Program-made: the position numbers and the translations under genes | Notes under the pieces: generated by a model | Databases searched by the model: none | Told to the model about the DNA's origin: nothing | Seen by the model: only the letters and a program-made list of their open reading frames with translations | Shown: positions 32,730-43,088 of the stretch, in pieces | How the letters are laid out: each line of letters opens with the position of its first letter | Position numbering within the stretch: position 1 is the first letter of the stretch | Assembly (NCBI GenBank): GCA_037974335.1 | Contig: CM075760.1 | Coordinates: 38,592,182 to 38,656,181 of the forward strand | Reading direction: 5' to 3' | Source of the DNA: Prionace glauca | Taxonomy: Eukaryota; Chordata; Chondrichthyes; Carcharhiniformes; Carcharhinidae | DNA length: 64,000 nucleotides

Positions 32730-33640
32730 AATAATAAAACAATTTTCCTCAAACGATAAATGAAATTCCCAATTGCTTAGTAAATTGTTTTTCAGTTTTA
32801 CTTCCATGATATATCTTTAGCTTGAGTCTGATATTTTCAGGTCTCGGATCCAAGTCTTGTTGAACGAGTGCACCCAGCTCAGATACACCCAGATCCAGTA
32901 GAGTATATTCATTACAGGATTCTGTAAAATATCTTCACCGAACTTCCTCCTGCTGAGGAGAAATATGACTATTTCAACATTTCTGACAAACACAACATTT
33001 AGATCTCCGTGTTCCTGCTTCCCTCATTGTCCATGCCTTTATCCATTGATGTCAGCTTTAAGCTGCTGCACCAAACCCACTGGGAACTGAAGTGAGGGTC
33101 ACACAGAAACATGGAGTAACAATCCCCCTGTCAGAGAGAGGGAGAATGAAATTGTTTACATTCCGGATTCCTACTCGCCCAATAAAGAGAGGGGAGGAGC
33201 AATAGCTAACCCATGTACCACCACTTCCTCAATGAAAAGAGGAGGAATGTCATTATTTATCCACTGTACCTCCACCTCCTCAGCGGTTAGAACCATTAGG
33301 GACATTGCTTCACCGGGTAGAGAGAGTTCATTCTCCTTCCTCTCCCCAAGTAGCGTGTTTGGAAGGGAACGGCTTTCTACAATAAGGACTCAGTTGTCAA
33401 AAGTACAAATTAGCTTCCGGTTTGCTTGCTGCAGATTTGGAAATATCATTATCTTAATCAGTGTAATATATATACTTATGCAACACAATTTTAAAATGTT
33501 TCAAAACTCTTGATCATGTGCTGGCATTGATTTCCCGTAATACAAATTTATACAAATGTTTGAATCCTCTCCGGTTTTTCTGTTCTGTACCTGAGGTTTC
33601 TGAGATGCAGCAATAAATGATTTCATTCGTTTCCCTGATA

Positions 33641-34262
33641 TAAGAACATAAAAACATAATAAATAGGAGCAGGAGTAGGCCACCTAGCCCGTCGAGCCTG
33701 CCCCGCCATTCAATAAGATCATGGCTGATCTGAAGTGGATCAGTTCCACTTTCCCGATTTCTCCCCATAACCCTTCTTTCCTTTGTCTATCAGAAATTTG
33801 TCTACCCCTGTCTTAAACATATTCAACGAGGTAGCCTCCATTATTTCAATGGGCAGAGAATTCCAGAGATTCACCACCGATTGAGTGAAGAAGTTCCTCC
33901 TCAGCTCTGTTCTAAACTGCAACCCCCCCCCCCCCCGCCTTATTTTGAGGCTGTGCCTCTAGTTATGGTTTCCTTTCTGAGCGGAAAGAATCTCTCTACC
34001 CTATCTAGCCCCTTCATTATCTTGTAAGTCTCCCCTCAGCCTTCTAAACTCCAACGAGTCTATTTCATCTCTCCTCATAAGCCAAACCCCTCATCTCTGG
34101 TATCAGCCTGGTGAACCTTCTCTGTACTCCCTCCAAGGCCAATATATCCTTTCTCAAATAAGGGGACCAAAACTGCATACAGTACTCCAGTTGCGGCCTC
34201 ACCAGTGCAAGATCTCCCTTTTATATTCTATCCCCCTCGCGATAAAGGCCACCATTCCTTCT
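33641..34262 (-). mobile_element. Family-A-related LINE, diverged 3' fragment
   Basis: Minus-strand frames give FRTELRRNFFTQSVVNLWNS and NMFKTGVDKFLIDKGKKGYG. Includes a poly-C run at 33,924-33,937. It lies in the C4-TM1 intron of unit 2 and is absent from unit 1. Confidence 0.8.
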
Positions 34263-34429
34263 TGATCTTCTCACCGGTCACATAAAATAAATTTGTACAG
34301 CAAACTCTGAAAATATGTTCCATTATTCGTATCGTGTGGATTATATTCAATTAATTATTGCCAGTGAAATTTAGAGCAACAGTTAAAAAATACACAAACT
34401 GACAATACTGCACAAAATTATCACAATTA

Positions 34430-35780
34430 TAAATACACATATAAGTGTTCACATAGACACACACACACACACACACATCGACACAAATGCACAAATACAC
34501 GCACAAGTACACATACTCATATATATGTTCACAAGTACATAAAGATACATGTCAATACACACACGCAAACTCATGCACATACTCCACACACCTACATATA
34601 CAGAAATATGGACGCGCATTCAAATACAGACACAGAATCACATAAGTACAAAACACACACAAAAAAGCACAGATAGATGCATACATACAAGTACATATTC
34701 ACGGACCATAAGTGCAGACAATGTATGCAGAAACGAACACAAACAAGCAAGCTCACACAAATACACTCATGGACAACACATATACGAACAAAAATACACG
34801 CATACACAAATGAACACAGGCAAATACAACCATACACAGGCGCGCACACACATTATCTCTCTCTCTCTATCTCATGCACACACACATAAACACACACACA
34901 TACACGGACACTCGTGCATACATCCACACACACACACGCACACATAGACACGCAGGCACAAAAGCAAAAACATACACACAAATGATCAAATATGTACATA
35001 CACACACATATACGCATACAAACACACAAGTTTCCACGCAACTTTGCGTATGTAACTAGGAACATAGACCTAAAGACAAACACATACATGCATACACACA
35101 ATAAAGACAGATACACACGCATGCAGATCCATACACATAGACAAACACAGAAATACATTTTATCACACATTCACGCTGGTGGGAATATAGATATAGACAC
35201 ACACAATGTTATACGCAATAACACTGATACAGGGAAATACACATAGAAACATTAACAGACTGCATAGAGATGAACAGACAGCCAAACATTTTCACGTGAA
35301 CAAATGTACGCAACATTCACATGTTCATAAAGAACAGAATACCATAGTACACATTATTACACATGGAAACACAAGCATACATTATCACACCGTTATAAAT
35401 AACTATCAATAAAGATATACATACATTAACATGTTAACAGATAAGCACACAAACAGACACACACGAAAAGGGAAGGAAACATTGTTCGAGTGACAGAAAT
35501 TAGCACATTGAAATAGGCAGGAACACGTCCACACGTTAAGAGTAGCATTAATAAATGTACATAGACTTCACACAATAATATTCATATATCCATAAAGTCA
35601 AAAGAATAAAATATATATACAGACGCAGACACACAACTACACAAATTAACAAACACGGGTAAATGAACACATACATTAACCCGGATACACTCATATTAAC
35701 TCAGAACCAAAGATTAATGCAGACCACGAGATGCTCATGCACACACACACAAACGCAAATTCGTAAATACAAGCGACAGG
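34430..35780. repeat. CA-rich cryptic repeat in the C4-TM1 intron, unit 2
   Basis: Counterpart of 7,136-8,560, with the same style of acacac words and several shared longer words ('cacacaaatacactcatgg', 'agaccacgagatgc'). Long ORFs across it are compositional. Confidence 0.85.
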
Positions 35781-36316
35781 TAAATGATGAAAGTAAAACT
35801 TAAACATGAATTTTAATGGACATATCCACCGACAACTATCCCAATGTACATTGCACCGACAAACACTTTGAGAAAATGAAAGAAGTCAATGATCCACTAA
35901 CTATTTCCACCATAAAAGATCCACCATAAACTACATCCCAGCTGTTAAACAACAACATTCACAGTTTATAGATCAGTCACCATCTGTGAAAAATTGATCA
36001 GTGAATGTTCCTCGATATCAGTCATAATATTCTTCAACCAGGGATAGTGGAAAATAGTTCGGAAATGAACTGATACTCAAGAAAACATCTTCAGTGCTTT
36101 CTGACATAGACTGTCCAAGGAATGTCAATAAAGATCAAGTGTGAAAATAATTACAGAAATCGGTTACTGAGTGTCCTGAAATTAACCGTAGATATACATT
36201 GAAAATTATACAAGAGAATGAAGTAACAGCTTATGAAGGAGAACGAGGAAAAGAAAAATAACAATAAGATTCCCTGGATCAATAAAGTAATCTAATTTCA
36301 TTTCTTGGTCCCGTAG

Positions 36317-36444
36317 ACCCCACCGATCGTATCTGGATTGACGAGAATGAGGATGATAACAGCAACATCTGGACAACCGCTTCCACATTCATCGTCCTGT
36401 TCTTCCTGAGCATTTTCTACAGCACTGCCGTCACTCTGGTGAAG
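36317..36444 (+). CDS. IgM membrane exon TM1, unit 2
   Basis: 128 bp, same boundaries as unit 1 (acceptor tcccgtag, donor aag/gtgaaa). It encodes RIWIDENEDDNSNIWTTAS, then [19 protein letters not shown]. Differences from unit 1 are mostly conservative (ENEDDNS for DNKDDNN). No stop or frameshift, although the upstream C4 exon is destroyed. Confidence 0.8.
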
Positions 36445-36583
36445 GTGAAATGATTGAATCCACTCACATTTCAAACTGGCAGAATGCATTTGAAAAATCT
36501 CTCAATGTTTCACTGATTAAAACTGCAACATTAATGTCCCGCATCATAAACATCTGCTTCATTATTGTATCTTTCGGTTACAG

Positions 36584-36592
36584 ATCAAATGA
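36584..36592 (+). CDS. IgM membrane exon TM2 (Ile-Lys-stop), unit 2
   Basis: After acceptor cggttacag the frame reads ATC AAA TGA; the tail IK is the same as unit 1 with a different stop codon. Candidate AATAAA at 37,042-37,047. Confidence 0.7.
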   Translation: MK

Positions 36593-38889
36593 TGAGTTGA
36601 ATTTTGGACGCTGCAGACTTCCCACAACTCATTATCAAGATCTCTGTACGACACAAGTACAATATCTGCCCTTGGTGACTCTATCAGTAAAGTTCTCTCA
36701 GTTTATCATCCTGAATCTAAAACTGAAGCAATCACAGACGTTACTTCAGTTTTCAGTGTGAAAAGTACGATTTTTTTTTGTTATAATGTAATTGTGGTTA
36801 ATAGTTTCCCCGTAGTTTAAATGTCACGTATGAATAAGAAACTTTCCTCATTCCTTATTCACGTTTGTTAATTCCTCTTTCTATTAAGGTCCTGTTTTCT
36901 CTTTCTGGTGTATGTAACAGGTGTACAAATATTGACGGATTCCCTGCATATGTGTTCTGTTCTCAATGTGAAGCTCAATCGCTATGTTCATTTTTCTAAC
37001 TTTAAAACATAATTTCGCCGTAAAATATTCTCTGTTTTTTAAATAAATATTGAATAAAAAATTAACCATCCCTGGCTTTGCTTAATTTCGTTCTCCTAAA
37101 CCTATCAACTCCGCTCCATTTCCCTATGACAACGGTTTTCCCCTTTTCCCAAACAGGCATGTTCCCCCAGTCATGTGTGGGATATGGTTGAACTCAAGGT
37201 GTTTTCGTGAAAGAGCCACTGCGCCAACCATTAACAATTCGTGTAAAGACACCTTCATCTCTGCCTTCTCATGATAAAATCCAGAGAGGAAATGAGTGAA
37301 GAATGAGGGGAACCTCGGTGATTTCACTCATAAACTGGTCTGTCACTGACTACTTTCAGGTAATTCTAAACAGCAAAGGCTCTGCTTCATCAGAGACCGA
37401 TGTAGGACAGTGTGCAGAAGAAGATAGTTTCCTTTACACTGCCCCTTAAAATACTATCAGTGTCGCTGCAGCATGGGTTAACAGAGAGAATCCCTCTATA
37501 TATCCCCCAATGAAATGCTTCCAAGGCAGTCATACCACAAGCTCGATCGAGAACACATACAGGACAGAGGTGCAAACCGTGAGGTGAAACCAAGAGATTG
37601 TGGTGTATGTATATGAGTACATCATTGATTACAAATTTCCAAATTATTACTAATTCCAAAGTATTACTAAGTGTTCTGGGATAATTTGAGACGACCAATA
37701 CTGTTTTTAACTATAGACAATATAAAACTCACGAGGCAGATATCTCCATATAAGGACGTAATATTTGTTGAAAATGAAAACAAAACAAAAGCAGCTGCTC
37801 GGAGGTCACCAAAAGGGTGAAGTAGCTTTGGAATAGAGCGACAGAACCTTTCCAATGCATCAAACATGTATAATCAAAAACAAATAGATTAAAGATTTCC
37901 TGATATTATTCCTGCCTTATATTATTTTAAAATCAATTACATTCAGCAAAAAAACATCAATAATAATTCGTGACAAATTTCTCAGCGAATCACATTTTAC
38001 ATCCCTGCAGAATGATATCTCATTCGTCCATTTAATTTGGATGCTGACTCCCTTCTTGGATGAACACACTTCCCTGTTGCTGTCTAACTAAGGACACTCA
38101 TCTGTCGGTCAAAGTGAGCATTCCCACCGGCTCATTCCCAGGACTAGATAGAACGTGATCCTGCAGCATGGCACAATCTATTCTATGTCTAAGCATTGAA
38201 TGCCCCCATTCATAAAGTTGCAAAATGTGTTCCCTCGCCAGAAACCTTCAGCTATGAGTTCTGCTGACCACGAAGGTTTTCAAGCCATAGGCTCTCAACT
38301 CTTCGATGTTACCATCATACCTTACAGTGACTTGCTTTTGGTTGAATTGAACAACAATTCATTCAATACATAAAATACATTTAAAATAAGAGCATATATT
38401 TTTATAGTCATAATTATTTATTTAATTTTCTTATTCATCCGTATGTGTGTAAAGTAATTATTTCATTACCTTATTGTTTCAAGAATCATTTAACTATTTG
38501 CAATATCTCATGTATTCTGTTAAAAACATTGTAAATTGGTTAATAATTTCCCCCTTCAGTCGTATTTCACATAAGCACATCATCGATTACAAATGTTCAA
38601 ATTATGACAAGATTGAAATCTATGGGATTGACCAGAGAGAAAAAAAGAGCAGAATTTTCAAAAACTGGGGCCCATTTGGCACTAGTAACTATTTATTCTC
38701 CCAGGCTGGGGCCTTACTGATACAAAGAATTCAGCTTCACATTTGGTTAAAATTCACAAAGATGGATTTTTTCTCTTACTTTTCCATGAGATAGAGAAAG
38801 ACCCCACTCAACAGAAAACACACTGAAAGTCTGGTTGTAACCATTAAGCATCTCCCACTGCCTTCTGTTTCTGGTCTGCATTTCTCCAT
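36593..38889. other. 3' flank of Ig unit 2
   Basis: 3' UTR and flank collinear with 9,299-11,595 of unit 1; no gene recognised. Confidence 0.5.
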
Positions 38890-39313
38890 GTTCAATAAGA
38901 TCATGGCTGATCTGTCGTGGCTCAGTTCCACATTCCCGCCCTCTCCCCGTTACCCTTAATCCCCCCTCTTATCAAAAACCCATCAACCCGCTTCTTAAAA
39001 ATATTTAGCGAGATAGGCTCCACCACTTCAACAGGCAGAGAATTCCAGAGATTCACCACCCTTTGAGTGAAGAAGTTCTTCCTCAACTCCGTTCTAAACC
39101 GCTACCCCTTGATCTTGAGGCTGTGCCCCCTAGTTCTACTGTCCTTTCTGAGCGGGAAGAGTCTCACCACCTCTATCCTATCCATCCCATTCATCATCTT
39201 ATACGTCTCAATGAGATCTCCCCTCATTCTTCTGAACTCTAACGAGTACAAGCCTAGTTTATTCTCGAAGGGCCAGATGGCCTATTCCTGCTCCTATTCC
39301 TTATGTTCTTATT
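38890..39313 (+). mobile_element. Family A LINE with 5' inversion
   Basis: 38,890-39,264 is family A sequence on the minus strand (MKKFFLNSVLNR frame is its antisense), but it lacks the last 60 or so bases of the element. Those terminal bases ('tcgaagggccagatggccta', ending in TTCTTA) follow at 39,265-39,313 on the plus strand. About 13 bp is missing at the switch point. This is the arrangement produced by twin-primed reverse transcription. Confidence 0.75.
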
Positions 39314-39412
39314 CCCCCTGATACAAATTCCCAGAATTCACTGAGCATCATTCCAGGGACCCTCTCTCCCTGTTCTGTTCTGTCTGATATCATCCATCTG
39401 AAATCACGGAAA

Positions 39413-39587
39413 ACCCATGGGATGTGCCTTGTTTCCATCTGCCATTTCATGTGCACTATTGTTTTGACGATAACTTTTATTTTGTTACTCCTCATATACC
39501 ACATGTTAATTCTGATTGCTGCATTGCGAGATTGGTGTTGCAAATGTTTGCAAATGATTGGTGTTTCTGACTTTAGACAGCAACGTT
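39413..39587. other. Unassigned spacer
   Basis: No coding or repeat signal; lies between the end of Ig unit 2 and a LINE. Confidence 0.3.
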
Positions 39588-40281
39588 ATGAAGGGGATAG
39601 ATAGAGTAAATGGTGGTAAGCTTTTCCCGCTATTAGAAATGCATAGAACGAGGGGTCACGGGCTTAGGGTGAGGGGGGCTAGGTATAAGACTAATATTAG
39701 AGGGCAGTTTTTCACACAAAGGGTAGTGGGGATGTGGAATGCACTGCCGAGTGAGGCGGTGGAAGCAGGCACGCTAGGGTTGTTTAAGAGTCACTTGGAG
39801 AGCCACATGAGCGGTCTACATTTAGGGGGATATAGGAGGCCTTACTAAACATTGTAGGCTTGGGATTCAGTTTTAGCCTCAGGGATGTAGAGTCTTTTTA
39901 ATAATTAATTTTTTGTCTCCACAGGCATTTAAGTCCAGCAAGGGGCATGCGTGCGGCAGGTTGTGGTGGGCTGCTCTTGGATGTTGCTTCGGGAGTTGCC
40001 TACTGCTTCATGTCGTTGGTGTGCTTAAACTGGACCATCTCGAGGGCAACATGACAGCTCAGAGACTATCTCTGTTGCTGTGCGGACACATGGATTTGGG
40101 CCTGTGTCCGTGGGAATTTGCGCGTTCTCCCCGTGGTTGCTTGAGTTTCCTCCGGGTACTCCGGTTTCCTCCCACATCCTAAAAATGTGCTTTTAGGATA
40201 GGTCACTGACAATGGGACGGCGGGACGGGCTCGTTGGGCCGAAGGGCCTGTTTCCAGTGCTGTGTTGTTCTTTGTTCTTTG
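39588..40281 (+). mobile_element. CR1-like LINE, family D copy 2, 3' fragment
   Basis: ORF2 C-terminus (GIDRVNGGKLFPLLEMHRTRG, GQFFTQRVVGMWNALPSE) and a 3' UTR holding a V-SINE-like domain at about 40,085-40,190. The tail TTCTTTGTTCTTT ends 17 bp from the stop codon of the convergent GPCR gene. Confidence 0.85.
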
Positions 40282-40297
40282 AAAGCATTACCAGACA

Positions 40298-41220
40298 TTA
40301 ACTAGATGATAAAATAATGTTCAACCTAAAGCAACTGGTGAAAATGGAGAAGGGAAGTAACAGAACCTTCTTCAGTTCATTTCGGAACTTGGTTTGGGCT
40401 ACTGCATAGATAAAAGTGTTGTTGCAAGAACTGAGTAACTGGAGCATGTTTGTAGTTTCTTGAAGGATGAAGTGTGGGTCATTAAAATCCAGGCCGGTGA
40501 AGTAGGCCTCACCCGTAATCCGCACGTAGAGGAAATGTCCGACGTAGGTGGCCCACAGGAGGAGGAAACTGAGTGAGATGGTGAATAGCAAGACAATGGA
40601 TCTCTTGCGGTTCACCATCTCTGGATCTCCATGATTCTCGGTGCTCCGGAGTCTCCTGCGGGCTTTGCTGGCCACTAAAATGTGCTTCACTGTTAGAGCG
40701 TTGAGAATCAGAATGAGGAGGAATGGTAGAAAGGGCGTTAATATATGGTCCAGCCAGTCATAGGCCTGCCAGGCAGGCAAAGAATAATAGCTGGACATAA
40801 TATCACAGAACCAAGGCACCCCGTCCAGGATGTACAAGGGCTGATAGGTGAAGTAGAAAGGGGTGTTCTTGACGTAGCTTAGAGTACAAATAAATCCTAT
40901 AACCAGCAATGCTGTTTTCTCAGTGCAGTATCTGGCCTTTAGTCTCTGACAACAGATGGCCACATACCGGTCTAAGGTGAAAGCCACTGTTAACCAGATT
41001 GAACCATCCCGTGTTGAATACACCAGCACAGTGCTGACAGCACATCCGGGGGTGGTAGATAGGACACTGTACCTGAAGTAAATGCCACCTATCCGGTTGA
41101 GGATAACAGCGGTAACCATGACAAGGAAATCGGTCACTGCTATCGCCACTAGGTAGTAGGTGATGCACCGCGAGAGTCCGCACCATCCACGGGATAGGAT
41201 GATGATCGCCATCAAGTTGG
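40298..41220 (-). CDS. GPR139-like class A GPCR, exon 2 (gene 2)
   Basis: Minus-strand exon after acceptor ttttccag, joining exon 1 as GVP-ANLMAIIILS. Together about 330 residues. Motifs: TM2 YLVAIAVTDFLVMV; TM3 cysteine in TPGCAVSTVLVY; DRY in LDRYVAICCQR; ECL2 cysteine in PWFCDIM; TM5 LTPFLPFLLILILNALTVKH; ICL3 SKARRRLRSTENHGD and RKRSIVLLF; TM6 FLLLW; TM7 CNNTFIYAVAQ. Roughly half the residues match gene 1, so the pair is old. No stop or frameshift. The last codons adjoin a LINE, so the C-terminal tail (CFRLNIILSSS) may have been altered by that insertion. Confidence 0.88.
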
Positions 41221-41544
41221 CTGGAAAAGAAAAAAAAAGAGAGAGATGTTACCGAGCGGACTTCAAAAAACAGCTACTCACTGATCCAATCAGTGACTTA
41301 AACATTTTTGATCCATTCATTTGTCACCTCCGGATTTCAATAATTGCAAAGCCATCACTATTTATTATACGGCCACTGCTGGATTAAATATCTGTCATTT
41401 CATTGAAGATAACAATCACTCATTGTCAAAAATTCCGTTCTCTGACCACTGATTTTGATTGCGGTGGTGACTCTTTAAAATATTGATGTTCTGTTTTGAT
41501 GGTGGGCTGAACATTCAGATGCCCACAATCCCATGTTGACCATA

Positions 41545-41850
41545 AGCGGCATGGTGGTACAATGGTTAGCACTGTGACCTCATAGCGTCAGTGACCTGGG
41601 ATCGGTTCCAGGCTTCAGTCGCTGTCTATCTAGAGCCTGTGCGTTCTCCCCATGTGTGCGCAGTTTTCCACCGTGCTCTGGTTTCCTCCCACATTCCGAA
41701 ATACGTGCTGGTTCAGTGCATTGACCTTGCCAAATTCATCCGCTATGTACCTGAACAGGCGCCAGGCTGAGGCGGTTAGGTGATTCTCACAGCAACTTCA
41801 TTGCAATGTTGAATGCAAGTTTACATGTAACTAATAAGTAAACTTCAACT
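41545..41850 (+). mobile_element. V-SINE, alternative tail type, in GPCR gene 2 intron
   Basis: Head 'agcggcatggtggtacaatg', V-domain 'cctgtgcgttctccccatgt', 'tctggtttcctcccacattc' and tail 'acttcattgcaatgttgaat' followed by 'gcaagtttacatgtaact'. Confidence 0.8.
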
Positions 41851-42660
41851 TAAGACAAAGTAAGAACCGACGCTGTATATGTTTACTTTCTAGTGTGGCC
41901 CATGACGTTGCATGTCATCAAACAGCGCCTCAGGATAACAGCGACTGAAATCCTTTCTGATACCTAGACCCATGACCATCGGAATAGACTCCGTGCATTC
42001 TCGGTGAACTGCAACTGACCCAAAACATTTGTTTCCAATGCTCTTACTCATGCCCCCACCCCGTTCACCCAGTAGCACTGTGCTTGCTGAGCTGTTATGA
42101 ACCATTGAGTAGTTACACCTCCGTTTTAGTGCTCCCTCCATATGATCCATTACCTCGTTAGCCTCGTCAGCCTCTCCAATCCCCATCCATGTAAATGCTG
42201 CAGCCCTACAACTATCTGAGATGGTAATGTTTTTCTATATTTGCCCTCTTGTCAATTCCAGATATTAACGATCCATCATTGTAGTTATCTCTTTCGCTGT
42301 CCGGGACCTATTCCCTGGAATTCTCATCGTCAAAGTATCAGGTTTTTTTCTCCCTTACCTTATCTGAGATTTATTGAGATAACATACTTCTTTGATCAAA
42401 CATTTAGCACTCTTGCTTGATACACATTTCTCTGGTTCAGTAGAAATGTTGAACAACATAGCGTGTGTGCAATGTTACAATTATAATTTATATTCCTGCA
42501 TTTTAGTAAGCAGTTTTTCTACAGGTATGAAATGCAATGTGCCGAAATGCGAATGTCATACTGCATAATGCAAATGGAAGTAATGCACTCTTATACACTA
42601 AAATACAATGAGACGTTTATCAACACAAGACAAATGAGCAATTTAGCTGACATTCATCTC
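41851..42660. other. GPCR gene 2 intron, unassigned
   Basis: No repeat or gene recognised. Confidence 0.3.
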
Positions 42661-42664
42661 TTAC

Positions 42665-42734
42665 CTGGGACACCAATGGCAGCGAGTATTGGATAATAAA
42701 TAGCATAAAATGGTCCATTCGCTGGCCCATGCAT
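42665..42734 (-). CDS. GPR139-like GPCR, exon 1 (gene 2)
   Basis: Encodes MHGPANGPFYAIYYPILAAI followed by GVP and the first base of the next codon, ending at donor GTAAGA. The ATG at 42,732-42,734 gives the short N-terminus typical for the family. The intron to exon 2 is 1.44 kb and contains a V-SINE. Confidence 0.82.
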
Positions 42735-43088
42735 CACCTTTCAGAAACTAATTGAATTCTGCAAGTTGCACATACGATCAGCGCAAGAGCAAAAGACTCT
42801 CTCCTTTATACCAGGTCAGAGTCTCCAGAGGGACAGTTAAATTACAACATCTACATTATTAACAGGTCAGAGAACAAACAGATTAAAAGATGATTTCATG
42901 CCTTTCATTTGTTACATTAGTTAGGGAGTTGAACATATTGCCAACTTGGGTGAATTGTTGTCTGCAAATTTGCGGCACCTACTCGGCCCATAAGTCTCCG
43001 CCAAGTCTCGGTCCTGGCATCTGCACCAATCAAAGTGCCTATTTTGTATACCGAGCTAAGGTCACATCTCTAATGAAAAACATATCTT
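42735..43088. other. Upstream region of GPCR gene 2
   Basis: Would contain the promoter of the minus-strand gene. A TTATAC-like AT stretch lies at 42,812-42,818 but no convincing element is seen. Confidence 0.3.

Larger units (their letters stand above)
30360..39412 (+). repeat. Ig unit 2: segmental duplicate of 5.38-12.60 kb
   Basis: Collinear with unit 1 in exon order, intron CA tract and 3' flank. It is longer only because of three LINE insertions (30,660-32,355; 33,641-34,262; 38,890-39,313). Confidence 0.85.
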
